Assembly (NCBI RefSeq): GCF_024748695.1
Contig: NZ_CP087176.1
Location: forward strand, 1,233,501 to 1,297,500
DNA from: Pseudomonas sp. B21-040
GTDB lineage: Bacteria > Pseudomonadota > Gammaproteobacteria > Pseudomonadales > Pseudomonadaceae
Length of the DNA stretch: 64,000 nt
Direction of reading: 5' to 3'
How positions within the stretch are numbered: position 1 is the first letter of the stretch; each line of letters begins with the position of its first letter. The position numbers and the translations under genes are program-made. Shown here in pieces: positions 30,931 through 39,656 of the stretch. The notes under the pieces were generated by a model, which saw only the letters and a program-made list of their open reading frames with translations, made no database searches and had not been told where the DNA came from.

Positions 30931-31701
30931 CTAGAGGCTAAACCCACCATCCAACGGAATGATATTCCCCGTCATGTACGCCCCCGCCGTGCTCGCCAGG
31001 CTGATCGCCAGCGCCGCCATCTCTTCCTCCCGGCCCCAACGCTTCATCGGAATCATCGCGGTATCCTGCGCCAGCGCCTGTTCATCGCTGCCAATATGCT
31101 GCGTCATCTTGCTCGGAAAGCGCCCCGGCGCGATCACGTTGACGTTGATGTGCTGGCTCACCAGTTCCCGGGCCAGAATCCGCGACAGTTGGTGTAGGGC
31201 CGCTTTACTCGGGCCGTAGGCATACGCTTGTTCACCAAAGGAAGAAATCGCGGCCACCGAGCCGATGTTGATAATCCGTGCCGGATTGGCGGCGGAGCCT
31301 GCCTTGCGTAACAGTGGCAAGAACTGCTGAATGCAGTTGAACACCGAGGTTACGTTGAGTTGCATGACCTTTTCCCAGCCTTTGACGGGGTAGCTTTCCA
31401 GTGGTGCGCCCCAGGTCGTCCCAGCGTTGTTCACCAGGATGTCCAGATGGGTGATCTGTTCACCCAGTTGCGTGGCCAACTGAAGCACGCCTTCTTCGGT
31501 GGCCAGGTTGGCCGCAATCGCGTGGCAACGACCGAGCACACTCAATTCATCCGCCGTTTGCTGGCAGGCTTCGGCGTCCCGGGCGCAGACATACACCGTC
31601 GCCCCAGCCTCGACGTAAGCCTTGGCGATCATTTTGCCGATACCACGGGTGCCGCCGGTTACAAGGGCGGTGCGACCTTGAAGGGAAAAGTACGGGTGCA
31701 T
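30931..31701 (-). CDS. rhlG: RhlG-like short-chain dehydrogenase/reductase
   Basis: The 256-residue NADP-dependent reductase starts MHPYFSLQGRTALVTGGTRG with the TGGTRGIG coenzyme loop. NNAG is at about residue 90, Ser in IINIGSVAAISS, and the YGPSKAAL catalytic pair near residue 162. The sequence closely resembles P. aeruginosa RhlG (NVTSVFNCIQQFLPLLRKA; HINVNVIAPGRFPSKMTQ). RhlG was first linked to the fatty acid part of rhamnolipids, though that role is disputed. No rhamnolipid genes are nearby, so its substrate here is open. Confidence 0.82.
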   Translation of the reverse strand: MHPYFSLQGRTALVTGGTRGIGKMIAKAYVEAGATVYVCARDAEACQQTADELSVLGRCHAIAANLATEEGVLQLATQLGEQITHLDILVNNAGTTWGAPLESYPVKGWEKVMQLNVTSVFNCIQQFLPLLRKAGSAANPARIINIGSVAAISSFGEQAYAYGPSKAALHQLSRILARELVSQHINVNVIAPGRFPSKMTQHIGSDEQALAQDTAMIPMKRWGREEEMAALAISLASTAGAYMTGNIIPLDGGFSL

Positions 31702-31813
31702 GGCAAATCCTGAGCGCTTAAGGGTGACTACACCCTAGTCGTCAGCCGCGTTAAGCGGAGCCACTATTTTTGCCGGGAATGAGGATCTATACAGCGTGGC
31801 CTGCAACGGCCTC

Positions 31814-31881
31814 TGTAGGAGCACAGCTTGCTGGCGATGGCGTTTTGAAGATCGCCATCGCCAGCAAGCTGTGCTCCTACA
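31814..31881. repeat. REP palindrome downstream of DUF1456 gene
   Basis: TGTAGGAGCACAGCTTGC and GCAAGCTGTGCTCCTACA are perfect inverted arms around a centre with GCGATGGC/GCCATCGC. It lies 11 bases after the stop of the DUF1456 gene. Confidence 0.92.
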
Positions 31882-31892
31882 GGGATGGGCGC

Positions 31893-32363
31893 TTACTGCG
31901 GGCGAACGCGCAGGGTCAGGCCCTTGAGGAAGTTGCGCAGCAACTGGTCGCCACAGGTGCGGTAGTTGGTGTGGCCGAACTTGCGGAACAACGCGCTCAA
32001 CTCCGGCTTGGACACCGGAAACTCGGCGGCCTTCAGGATCGCGTGCATGTCGTCTTCTTTCAGTTCGAACGCCACGCGCAGTTTCTTGAGGATGATGTTG
32101 TTGGTCACCGGCACTTCGATTGGCTGCGGTGGACGGCTTTCGTCCTTGCCGCGCTTGAAGATCACCAGGCCATCAAGGAAGTGCGCCATGACTTCATCCG
32201 GGCAACGCACGAAGCCTTCCTCGTCTTCCTCTTTTTTGTCGAGGTAAGTCAACAGGTCTTCCATGGACACGTCCATGCCGCCGAGTTTGATGATCTCGAT
32301 GACTTTCTTGTCGCTGATGTCCAGCATGTAGCGAACGCTGCGCAGTACGTCGTTATGAATCAT
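31893..32363 (-). CDS. DUF1456 family protein (YehS-like)
   Basis: The 156-residue protein (MIHNDVLRSVRYMLDISDKK...) consists of two copies of a ~70-residue helical unit: NDVLRSVRYMLDISDKKVIE and NNIILKKLRVAFELKEDDMH, each followed by a conserved aspartate or glutamate-rich segment. This is the DUF1456 arrangement. No enzyme motif, signal peptide or membrane segment is seen. The function is unknown. Confidence 0.88.
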   Translation of the reverse strand: MIHNDVLRSVRYMLDISDKKVIEIIKLGGMDVSMEDLLTYLDKKEEDEEGFVRCPDEVMAHFLDGLVIFKRGKDESRPPQPIEVPVTNNIILKKLRVAFELKEDDMHAILKAAEFPVSKPELSALFRKFGHTNYRTCGDQLLRNFLKGLTLRVRPQ

Positions 32364-32439
32364 GGTGTGCAATCCTGATATTCGGCAGTGGGCGCCGCAT
32401 CAAACAGCGGCACCGAAATGTGTGGCGGCGGGAGAGGTT

Positions 32440-33150
32440 TTAGAACTTCTCTTTGCCGGACAGGTAGCGCCATTGCCCCAACGGCACTTTGCCGATGGAC
32501 ACGCCACCTATGCGGATGCGGCGGATGGCAACGACCTTCAAGCCTACGGCCTGGCAGAACAGGGCGATCACGCCCGGTTGCGGGTTCTTCATGGCAAAGC
32601 GCAGGCGATTTTCGTTCTGCCAGCTGGCTTTGACGGGCGGCAGCTCCTTGCCTTTGTAGGTCAGACCGTGGTTCAGGCGGTTGAGGCCGTGAGCCACCAT
32701 GTCGCCTTCAACCTCGACCACATACTCTTGCTCGATCTTGCTGGCATCGGCGGTGAGTTTGCGCAGGATCTTCCAGTCCTGGGTGAACACCAGCAGCCCG
32801 CTGGCGTTGGCCTGCAAGTCGGTGCTGGCGGTCAGGCGCAGGAAGTGGCCCTTGAGCGCACGTTTGCTGAAGCGGTGCTCTTCGCTCAGGGTCTCGGCGC
32901 TCAGGGTGGCCATGGCGGTGTCCGCGTCCATGCCCACGGGTACGTTCAACAGGATAGTCACCGGTTCCGGTGCGGTGGCCTTGGCCTCTGGGTCGAGTTC
33001 GACTTTTTGCGTGTCGACCTTGAACTGCGGCTCGTCGATGACTTCACCGTCCACGGTCACCCAGCCGCCCTCGATGAACAGCTCAGCCTCCCGACGGGAA
33101 CAGCCGACGAGTTCGATGAGGCGTTTGGAGAGACGAATCGGGTCAGTCAT
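32440..33150 (-). CDS. RsuA/RluF-type RNA pseudouridine synthase, variant motif
   Basis: The 236-residue protein has an N-terminal S4 RNA-binding domain (RLSKRLIELVGCSRREAELF) and a pseudouridine synthase domain. The expected catalytic GRLD motif is replaced: the segment reads TASTDLQANASGLLVFTQDW, keeping the aspartate but not the Gly-Arg before it. The C-terminal KVVAIRRIRIGGVSIGKVPL and GQWRYL are family-typical. Upstream codons to 33216 lack conservation. The target uridine (23S or 16S rRNA, or tRNA) cannot be told. Confidence 0.85.
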   Translation of the reverse strand: MTDPIRLSKRLIELVGCSRREAELFIEGGWVTVDGEVIDEPQFKVDTQKVELDPEAKATAPEPVTILLNVPVGMDADTAMATLSAETLSEEHRFSKRALKGHFLRLTASTDLQANASGLLVFTQDWKILRKLTADASKIEQEYVVEVEGDMVAHGLNRLNHGLTYKGKELPPVKASWQNENRLRFAMKNPQPGVIALFCQAVGLKVVAIRRIRIGGVSIGKVPLGQWRYLSGKEKF

Positions 33151-33234
33151 GACAGGGCCGTAACAAAAAAGGGGTGGGCATTGTACCTGCCTGGCGCCGG
33201 TTAATCCCGGCTCCATTTCAGTGCTGGGGCTTTT

Positions 33235-33321
33235 TGTGGGAGCTGGCTTGCCTGCGATGGCATCAGCCGGGTCTAACTGACCTGCCGCGTCGCCTGCATC
33301 GCAGGCAAGCCAGCTCCCACA
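33235..33321. repeat. REP palindrome pair, TGTGGGAGC type
   Basis: TGTGGGAGCTGGCTTGCCTG and its inverse CAGGCAAGCCAGCTCCCACA flank about 45 bases. It lies between the pseudouridine synthase start region and the GNAT stop. Confidence 0.9.
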
Positions 33322-33337
33322 TTTGATCTATGTTGTG

Positions 33338-33811
33338 TCAGCCATTACGCGTCAGTTGTTGCGCCTGGCGCAGGCGCATATGCAACAGCGGATAAGGCTG
33401 CTTCATGCCGTCAAACTCGGAGCGACCGATCACCTCGAAGCCTTGTTTGAGGTAAAACCCCAGCGCTTGCGGGTTCTGTTCGTTGACGTCCAGTTCATCG
33501 GCATTCAGGTGTTCCATGGCATAGCGTAGCAACTGTTTGCCCAGACCCTGGCCGCGATGCGCCGGATCGATAAAGAGCATTTCGATCTTGCCGGCTGCCA
33601 CCCCGGCGAACCCGGTGATGCGCTGGCGTGAGTCTTTGGTGCAAATCAGCATCACCGCATCGAGGTAGCGGGTCAGCACCAGATCTTTCAACAACAGGAT
33701 GTAACTGTCTGGCAGAAAGTCATGGGTGGCGCGTACCGAGGCCTCCCAGACCCGGGTGAGTTCTTTGTAGTCACTCTGTTTCGGTGTGAGGATGACCGAA
33801 TGATGGCGCAT
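33338..33811 (-). CDS. GNAT-family N-acetyltransferase
   Basis: The 157-residue protein (MRHHSVILTPKQSDYKELTR...) has the acetyl-CoA pyrophosphate loop AHRGQGLGKQLLRYA (about residues 90-104) and the late LDVNEQNPQALGFYLKQGFE segment of the GNAT fold. It resembles small YiaC/YjaB-type acetyltransferases. The substrate is unknown. Upstream codons to 33886 pass through the rimO-side terminator and are rejected. Confidence 0.87.
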   Translation of the reverse strand: MRHHSVILTPKQSDYKELTRVWEASVRATHDFLPDSYILLLKDLVLTRYLDAVMLICTKDSRQRITGFAGVAAGKIEMLFIDPAHRGQGLGKQLLRYAMEHLNADELDVNEQNPQALGFYLKQGFEVIGRSEFDGMKQPYPLLHMRLRQAQQLTRNG

Positions 33812-33870
33812 GGCCGGATGCCTTATGTGCGTGGAGGGTGCGAGTCCTTTCTCCCACAAAACGATAGACG

Positions 33871-33912
33871 TAAAAAAGCCCCGCATCTCGTCAAGAGAGC
33901 GGGGCTTTGCGT
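33871..33912 (-). terminator. Terminator downstream of rimO
   Basis: AAAAAAGCCCCGC pairs with GCGGGGCTTT around CTCTCTTGACGAGAT on the minus strand. It follows the rimO stop by 12 bases and precedes the GNAT gene. Confidence 0.8.
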
Positions 33913-33923
33913 ATTTTTTGCGT

Positions 33924-35261
33924 TTAGATCTGTTCAGCCCACAAGTCGTATTCGTCAGCGTCGGTCACTTTGCACCAGACTTTGTCGCCTGGCTTGAGGT
34001 TGCTGCCGTTATCGATGAACACGTTGCCGTCGATTTCCGGGGCATCGAAGAAGCAGCGGCCAACCGCGCCTTGCTCGTCGACTTCGTCGACCAGCACTTC
34101 GATTTCGCGGCCGATGCGCATTTGCAGGCGCGCCGAGCTGATCGCTTGTTGGTGCGCCATGAAGCGGTCCCAACGGTCCTGCTTGACGTCGTCCGGAACG
34201 ATGTCCAGGTCCAGGTCATTGGCGGGCGCACCTTCAACCGGCGAGTACTGGAAGCAGCCGACGCGGTCGAGCTGAGCTTCGGTCAGCCAGTTCAACAGGT
34301 ACTGGAAGTCTTCTTCGGTTTCGCCAGGGAAGCCGACGATGAAGGTCGAACGGATGATCAGGTCCGGGCAGATCTCGCGCCAGTTCTTGATGCGCGCCAA
34401 GGTCTTGTCTTCGAACGCCGGGCGTTTCATCGACTTCAACACTTTCGGGCTGGCGTGCTGGAACGGGATGTCCAGGTACGGCAGAATTTTGCCGGCGGCC
34501 ATCAATGGAATCAGCTCGTCGACGTGCGGGTACGGGTAAACGTAGTGCAGGCGAACCCAGACGCCCAGCGTGCTCAGGGCTTCGCAGAGTTCGGTCATGC
34601 GGGTTTTCACCGGCGCGCCGTTCCAGAAACCGGTGCGGTACTTGACGTCGACGCCATAGGCGCTGGTGTCTTGAGAGATCACCAGCAGCTCTTTGACGCC
34701 GGCCTTGACCAGGCGCTGGGCTTCGTCGAGCACGTCACCGACCGGACGGCTGACCAGTTTGCCGCGCATCGAGGGGATGATGCAGAAGCTGCAGCTGTGG
34801 TTGCAGCCTTCGGAAATCTTCAGGTAGGCGTAGTGGCGCGGGGTCAGTTTGATCCCTTGTGGCGGTACCAGGTCGATCAACGGGTTGTGGTCCTGGCGCG
34901 GCGGCACGACGTCGTGCACGGCGTTGACCACTTGCTCGTACTGCTGCGGACCGGTCACGGCCAGCACGCTCGGGTGCACGTTACGAATGTTGCCTTCTTC
35001 GACGCCCATGCAGCCGGTCACGATGACCTTGCCGTTTTCCTTGATGGCTTCGCCGATCACTTCCAGCGATTCTGCCTTGGCCGAGTCGATGAAACCGCAG
35101 GTGTTGACCACCACGACGTCAGCGTCCTGATAGGTGGACACAACGTCATAGCCTTCCATGCGCAGCTGGGTAAGGATGCGCTCGGAGTCGACCAGTGCTT
35201 TGGGGCAACCCAGGGATACGAAGCCAACCTTTGGATTGGCCGGCGCAGGAGTGGTGGACAT
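33924..35261 (-). CDS. rimO: Ribosomal protein S12 methylthiotransferase RimO
   Basis: RimO is a radical-SAM enzyme that adds a methylthio group to Asp of ribosomal protein S12. The start [20 protein letters not shown] gives 445 residues. The UPF0004 domain cysteines are in [20 protein letters not shown] and VTGCMG. The radical-SAM CxxxCxxC motif is in [15 protein letters not shown] (about residue 150), and a C-terminal TRAM domain follows ([19 protein letters not shown]). The 26 codons upstream to 35339 are not conserved. Confidence 0.97.
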   Translation of the reverse strand: MSTTPAPANPKVGFVSLGCPKALVDSERILTQLRMEGYDVVSTYQDADVVVVNTCGFIDSAKAESLEVIGEAIKENGKVIVTGCMGVEEGNIRNVHPSVLAVTGPQQYEQVVNAVHDVVPPRQDHNPLIDLVPPQGIKLTPRHYAYLKISEGCNHSCSFCIIPSMRGKLVSRPVGDVLDEAQRLVKAGVKELLVISQDTSAYGVDVKYRTGFWNGAPVKTRMTELCEALSTLGVWVRLHYVYPYPHVDELIPLMAAGKILPYLDIPFQHASPKVLKSMKRPAFEDKTLARIKNWREICPDLIIRSTFIVGFPGETEEDFQYLLNWLTEAQLDRVGCFQYSPVEGAPANDLDLDIVPDDVKQDRWDRFMAHQQAISSARLQMRIGREIEVLVDEVDEQGAVGRCFFDAPEIDGNVFIDNGSNLKPGDKVWCKVTDADEYDLWAEQI

Positions 35262-35549
35262 GTCTAACCTCGGTATTTGGGACGCCTCCAGCCGAAGACG
35301 GCAAGGCGACAGACGGGCGCTTGGTGCGCCTCTGGTCAAAAAGTGCGCAATTCTAGCGATGAGTCGCTCACTTGACCAGCTTTATGCAGGGAAATACGAC
35401 GAGTGCTGCGCTATGCTTCGCGCCGTTAGGCTTTACCGAATTTTTACAGTCAACAAAACGTCTGTAACGTGAAGTAAAACAGCGCATGCTGCACGACAAA
35501 GCATAGTGCTTCTTTAAAAGAAGCCGGGTCTGGGAATCAGGAGTGGTGG

Positions 35550-37451
35550 ATGGGTCAGGCAAGTAGTCAGGTGGCGGGCGCCGAGCATTCGGCGGCGAAG
35601 CCGATCGGCATGCTGGTCGCGGCGGTCGGAGTGGTTTACGGCGATATCGGCACAAGCCCGCTGTACACCCTCAAAGAAGTGTTTTCCGGTGGCTATGGCG
35701 TGCCGGTCAACCATGACGGCGTGTTGGGGATTCTGGCGCTGATCTTCTGGTCGCTGATCTGGGTCGTTTCGATCAAGTACATGATGTTTGTCCTGCGTGC
35801 CGACAACCAGGGCGAAGGCGGGATCATGGCCTTGACCGCACTGGCCCGACGGGCGGCGGCGGGGCACCCGAAGTTGCGCACCTTGCTGGTGGTCTGCGGG
35901 TTGATCGGTGCGGCGCTGTTCTACGGCGACAGCATGATCACCCCGGCGATTTCCGTGCTCTCGGCCATCGAAGGCCTGGGGCTGGCGTTTGATGGCATCG
36001 ACCATTGGGTGGTGCCGCTGTCGCTGATCGTGCTGGTCGCACTGTTCCTGATCCAGAGCCACGGTACTGCGCGCATTGGCATTCTGTTCGGGCCGATCAT
36101 GGTCACCTGGTTTGTGGTCCTTGGCGCGCTGGGTGTCTACGGCATCATTCAGCACCCGGAAGTGTTGCAAGCGATGAACCCGGTCTGGGGCGTGCGTTTC
36201 TTCACCCAGCATCCGGGCATGGGCGTGGCGATCCTCGGCGCGGTCGTGCTGGCACTGACGGGTGCCGAAGCCCTTTACGCCGACATGGGCCACTTCGGTC
36301 GCAAGCCGATTGCCCGCGCCTGGTTCATCCTCGTGCTACCGGCGCTGGTGCTGAACTACTTCGGCCAAGGCGCGCTGTTGCTGGGTGATCCGGAAGCCGC
36401 GCGTAACCCGTTCTATCTGTTGGCACCGAGTTGGGCGTTGATCCCGTTGGTGGGCTTGTCGACTCTGGCCACGGTCATTGCGTCCCAAGCGGTCATTTCC
36501 GGGGCGTTCTCCCTGACCCGCCAGGCGATCCAGCTCGGTTACATTCCGCGCATGCACATTCGCCACACCTCCAGCGCCGAACAGGGCCAGATCTACATCG
36601 GCGCGGTGAACTGGGCGTTGATGGTCGGCGTGGTGCTGTTGGTCTTGGGTTTCGAATCCTCCGGTGCCCTGGCCTCGGCCTACGGCGTGGCGGTGACCGG
36701 CACGATGCTGATGACCAGCATCCTGGTGTCGGCGGTGATACTGCTGTTGTGGAAATGGCCTCCTGTTCTCGCGGTGCCTGTGCTGCTCGGCTTTGTGCTG
36801 GTGGACGGCGTTTACTTCGCCGCCAACGTGCCGAAAATCATTCAGGGCGGGGCCTTCCCGGTGATCGCCGGTATCGCGCTGTTTGTGCTGATGACCACCT
36901 GGAAACGCGGCAAGCAATTGCTGGTGGAGCGTATGGACGAAGGCGGGCTACCTCTGCCGATTTTCATCAGCAGTATCGCCGTGCAACCGCCACATCGCGT
37001 GCAAGGCACCGCCGTGTTCCTGACCGCTCGCCCGGACGCCGTGCCACACGCGCTGTTGCACAACCTGCTGCATAACCAGGTGCTGCACGAGCAAGTGGTG
37101 CTGCTGACCGTGGTCTACGAAGACATCCCGCGCGTACCGCCGACCCGACGCTTCGAAGTCGATTCCTACGGAGAAGGGTTCTTCCGGGTGATCCTGCACT
37201 TTGGCTTCGTCGACGAACCGGACGTGCCGCAAGCGCTGAAACTGTGTCACCTCGACGACCTGGACTTCAGCCCGATGCGCACCACGTATTTCCTCAGCCG
37301 CGAGACGGTGATTGCCTCCAAGCTCGAAGGCATGGCCCGTTGGCGAGAGGGGTTGTTTGCGTTCATGTTGAAGAATGCCAATGGCAATTTGCGGTTCTTT
37401 AATCTGCCGTTGAACCGGGTGATTGAGTTGGGTACTCAGGTCGAGATGTAA
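35550..37451 (+). CDS. kup: Low-affinity potassium transport protein Kup
   Basis: Kup is a proton-coupled potassium uptake protein of the inner membrane. The 633-residue product has the family N-terminus [20 protein letters not shown] (about residues 24-43), about twelve membrane segments to residue ~430, motif [16 protein letters not shown], and a cytoplasmic C-terminal domain of ~200 residues. The 288 bases before it hold the promoter region shared with rimO. A terminator follows. Confidence 0.96.
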   Translation: MGQASSQVAGAEHSAAKPIGMLVAAVGVVYGDIGTSPLYTLKEVFSGGYGVPVNHDGVLGILALIFWSLIWVVSIKYMMFVLRADNQGEGGIMALTALARRAAAGHPKLRTLLVVCGLIGAALFYGDSMITPAISVLSAIEGLGLAFDGIDHWVVPLSLIVLVALFLIQSHGTARIGILFGPIMVTWFVVLGALGVYGIIQHPEVLQAMNPVWGVRFFTQHPGMGVAILGAVVLALTGAEALYADMGHFGRKPIARAWFILVLPALVLNYFGQGALLLGDPEAARNPFYLLAPSWALIPLVGLSTLATVIASQAVISGAFSLTRQAIQLGYIPRMHIRHTSSAEQGQIYIGAVNWALMVGVVLLVLGFESSGALASAYGVAVTGTMLMTSILVSAVILLLWKWPPVLAVPVLLGFVLVDGVYFAANVPKIIQGGAFPVIAGIALFVLMTTWKRGKQLLVERMDEGGLPLPIFISSIAVQPPHRVQGTAVFLTARPDAVPHALLHNLLHNQVLHEQVVLLTVVYEDIPRVPPTRRFEVDSYGEGFFRVILHFGFVDEPDVPQALKLCHLDDLDFSPMRTTYFLSRETVIASKLEGMARWREGLFAFMLKNANGNLRFFNLPLNRVIELGTQVEM

Positions 37452-37459
37452 GCCCGAAC

Positions 37460-37499
37460 AAAAAGCCCCCGTTGCCGTGAAGGTGGCGGGGGTTTTTTG
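37460..37499 (+). terminator. kup terminator
   Basis: AAAAGCCCCCGTTGCC...GGTGGCGGGGGTTTTTT forms a GC-rich hairpin ending in Ts, eight bases after the kup stop. A near-copy of the sequence follows the toxin gene at 40252-40289. Confidence 0.88.
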
Positions 37500-37534
37500 T
37501 GTCCGAACACATAACTTGAAGACGACGGAAACTC

Positions 37535-37620
37535 AATGTGGGAGCGGGCTTGCTCGCGAAGGCGGTGTGTCAGTCACTGTATGTATTGACTGATACACCG
37601 CCTTCGCGAGCAAGCCCGCT
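37535..37620. repeat. REPIN, left and central part, interrupted by the IS110 element
   Basis: AATGTGGGAGCGGGCTTGC then TCGCGAAGGCGGTGT faces ACACCGCCTTCGCGA then GCAAGCCCGCT. The second arm stops at GCT (37620) and resumes after the element as CTCCCACATTTG at 38788. Joining these ends restores a complete inverted repeat, so the insertion site is known to the base or two. Confidence 0.9.
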
Positions 37621-37630
37621 TGTATGTTTA

Positions 37631-37815
37631 GACTTGAAGGGGTGGGCGGGACTAAAAGCTCGATTCCGACTCTAGCCAGTACGGACCGTGGGAGACTTCT
37701 CGTCCCGCCCCTTCTACCCGAAGCGCCGATAAGGAATTCATCGGTAAAACCGACGATAGAGGCAAGCCAGCGCAAGGGTAAACCCCGACAAGCCCTTAAA
37801 CCCTAGCTCCGAGGA
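37631..37815 (+). ncRNA. Candidate IS110 bridge RNA with REP-matching target loop
   Basis: The non-coding left end can fold: 37636-37652 (GAAGGGG..CGGGAC) pairs with 37702-37714 (GTCCCGCCCCTTC), closing a ~49-base loop. In the loop, AAGCTCG (37656-37662) equals the left target AAGCCCG except for one position where a G-U pair is possible. GTGGGAG (37688-37694) is the exact complement of the core plus right target, CTCCCAC (38788-38794). A second hairpin, CCGAT/ATCGG (37726-37744), holds AAGGAAT, and GGCAAG follows at 37761-37766; these partly match the joined element ends ATAGAAT-CT-TGTAT. RNA ends are not known. Confidence 0.6.
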
Positions 37816-37821
37816 TTCGTC

Positions 37822-38784
37822 ATGACAATCCTTACCTCGCCAACGGTAATCGGTATCGATGTAGCCAAGGCCGAAATCGTCGCTTACCGCGAAGACATGC
37901 AAACCACTCAACACATCAACAACGACCGAGAGACTCTTGGGCGTTGGCTCAAAGCTCTGCCTGCGCAAAGCTCAATTGCTTTGGAAGCCACCAGCATTTA
38001 CCACTTGGACACGGTCGAACTGGCCCATGAAATGGGACACCGGGTTTACGTTGTGGATGCTTATCGTCTGAGCCACTACCGCGAAAGCATTGGCCAACGG
38101 GCGAAAACCGACCCTTGTGATGCGCGCCTGCTCGCGCGTTACCTGTCTAGCGAGCAGGATCGACTGCGCCTCTGGAGTCCACCTCCGCAGGCCTACAAGG
38201 TGTTGAAAAGTCTGCTTCATAGACGCGCAGAGCTTATCAATGTGCGTGTGGGCATGACGCTGAGTTGGTCAGGTGAACCGCTTCTGAAGGATGAATTGGC
38301 CCGGCAATTGAAGTCCTTCAAACAAGCGGAGCAAGCCATCCAGAAATTACTGCACAAAGTCAGCAAAAAGGCAGGCATCACCGAAAACATCAAGCGCTGC
38401 AAAGCCATTGAGGGGATCGGTGAGCTTACGGCTATGGGCTTGGCGACCGCATTCATGCGCGGTCACTTCGCCAACGGCGATGCATTCATTGCTTTTTTGG
38501 GGATGGACTTGCGAGCAAAGGATTCAGGCAAGAAGAACAGCCCTCGCCACCTGTCCAAAAAAGGCGATACGGAGCTGCGGCGCCTGGCTCACAACGCGGC
38601 GATGGCGGCTTGTCGGTCTGCCACCTGGAAACCGTACTATGAGTCCTATCTCGTCAGAGGCTTGGCAAAAACCCAAGCCCTGGTGATCCTCGCCCGCAAG
38701 CTATGCCGGGTGGCATTCGCTCTCATGAAAAACCAGAGCGAATACCAGCCAAATTTAAGGCTGCAGGGTTCCCCTGCAACATAG
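37822..38784 (+). CDS. IS110-family transposase (recombinase)
   Basis: The 320-residue protein has the N-terminal RuvC-like DEDD domain (Asp in VIGIDVAKAEIVAYR, Glu in IALEATSIYH, Asp pair in RAKTDPCDARLLARYL) and the C-terminal Transposase_20 domain (AIEGIGELTAMGLATAF; catalytic Ser in DSGKKNSPRHLSKKG; ELRRLAHNAAMAACR). It is full length and looks functional. IS110 recombinases act with a guide RNA made from the element's own non-coding end. ATG 37822 follows TCCGAGGATTCGTC. Confidence 0.95.
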   Translation: MTILTSPTVIGIDVAKAEIVAYREDMQTTQHINNDRETLGRWLKALPAQSSIALEATSIYHLDTVELAHEMGHRVYVVDAYRLSHYRESIGQRAKTDPCDARLLARYLSSEQDRLRLWSPPPQAYKVLKSLLHRRAELINVRVGMTLSWSGEPLLKDELARQLKSFKQAEQAIQKLLHKVSKKAGITENIKRCKAIEGIGELTAMGLATAFMRGHFANGDAFIAFLGMDLRAKDSGKKNSPRHLSKKGDTELRRLAHNAAMAACRSATWKPYYESYLVRGLAKTQALVILARKLCRVAFALMKNQSEYQPNLRLQGSPAT

Positions 38785-38787
38785 AAT

Positions 38788-38803
38788 CTCCCACATTTGA
38801 TTT
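38788..38803. repeat. REP arm remnant right of the IS110 element
   Basis: CTCCCACATTTGATTT continues the REP arm broken at 37620 and mirrors AATGTGGGAG at 37535. It forms the right target half for the element. Confidence 0.85.
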
Positions 38804-38809
38804 GCGGTG

Positions 38810-39136
38810 TTACGTGCTCTGGGGCAGTTCTTCTTCGGATTCGGTCTTTGTCCGGGCTGGTCGTGGCGTCAGGACTTTCAACACATCATCAATTACGGCC
38901 TTACCCATCGCCGTCGGGTAATGCGCGGCCCAGGCGTGGCGGTCGGTGTCTTTTGCGTAGGCGGCATCCTCGGCGAATGATTTGCCGAGGAAGAGGAGGT
39001 CGGAGGCTTGGGCCAATGCTTCGACGATGGGGACGCCGGCGCGGACGTTGAATAGCGCTTGATCGGAGCAGTAAATGAGGGGGGTGAAGCCGATGGTTTT
39101 TAATTCTGAAATCGCGGAAGCATCAATTTTAGTCAT
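38810..39136 (-). CDS. DUF3077 family protein
   Basis: The 108-residue protein contains the core LFNVRAGVPIVEALAQASDL (about residues 28-47) typical of DUF3077, a small Pseudomonas family often present in several copies. It then has DRHAWAAHYPTAMGKAVIDD and an acidic tail (ESEEELPQST). No signal peptide is seen and the function is unknown. A strongly folded leader lies directly upstream (39158-39259), and a fragment of a second copy lies at 40427-40495. Confidence 0.82.
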   Translation of the reverse strand: MTKIDASAISELKTIGFTPLIYCSDQALFNVRAGVPIVEALAQASDLLFLGKSFAEDAAYAKDTDRHAWAAHYPTAMGKAVIDDVLKVLTPRPARTKTESEEELPQST

Positions 39137-39157
39137 GTCTATTCCCTAAGCTTGAGG

Positions 39158-39259
39158 AGCTGCCACGTTCGTTTCCAAGCGAATGGGTGGCAGCTGTGCG
39201 CAGGTTGGAAAACCGGGAGCCTAGGAAACCGGCACGTCCGAAGACGTCCCACGCACAGC
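39158..39259 (-). other. Candidate structured leader RNA of the DUF3077 gene
   Basis: Four helices can be drawn: AGCTGCCAC/GTGGCAGCT (39158-39166 with 39187-39195), with an inner TTCG/CGAA; GCTGTGCG/CGCACAGC (39193-39200 with 39252-39259); ACGTC/GACGT (39234-39247, a UUCG tetraloop on the minus strand); and GGTT/AACC (39203-39214). The first and third-listed long helices share three bases and so exclude each other, as in a switch. It starts 22 bases before the DUF3077 start codon on the transcribed strand. Confidence 0.5.
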
Positions 39260-39656
39260 CACCATGACACAAGATTGCAGCCGTGAAGGTCTGCGGTCAT
39301 GTTGGGCACGTTGTTGCTATTCGCTCGTCGGGTTTCCAATCCCGATCGCTGAATGGTCAGCGACGTCCGGAGACTACCCCGTCGAAGAAAAGCGCAACAA
39401 GGCATCAAAGTGCCCAAACGTACGATTCGGAGTTTGCCTACAAGGTCTGCGGGCGTCATCCGATATTGCGACACCAGAAGTAAACGAAACTAAACACGGC
39501 AAAGTGTTTACACGTCCTTAGGCTCACTTTTTCTCAGGATGAAAAACACCGGATGAGAAATTCGCGTTTTTTGCAGCTTGCTGTATGTCTAATTCAACGC
39601 AATACTCTGCGTAGAACTGTGTGTTCAAATTTGCATGATTGTGTAGAGAGGTGAGT
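39260..39656. other. Intergenic stretch of about 400 bases
   Basis: No convincing gene is seen. A minus-strand frame of 111 codons (39139-39474) crosses the folded leader and has no protein-like features. The AT-rich part 39480-39656 probably carries the toxin-antitoxin promoter, with GTGTAGAGAGGTGAGT just before the antitoxin start. Confidence 0.5.

Larger units (their letters stand above)
37619..38787 (+). mobile_element. IS110-family insertion sequence in a REP element
   Basis: One element of about 1169 bases lies between CT cores (37619-37620 and 38788-38789), with one transposase gene, a 200-base non-coding left end and only three bases after the stop codon. There are no terminal inverted repeats and no longer target duplication, as expected for IS110-group elements. 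A long left end and short right end are the layout in which the left end encodes the guide (bridge) RNA. The exact edge could shift by the two core bases. Confidence 0.85.

Noticed and set aside
33810..35267. Long open frame (485 codons) opposite rimO
   Set aside because: Same reason: rimO motifs on the minus strand are unmistakable and the plus-strand translation has no domain.
39139..39474. 111-codon minus-strand frame upstream of DUF3077
   Set aside because: It overlaps a strongly folded RNA-like region and its composition is that of translated structured RNA, so it is treated as leader, not protein.
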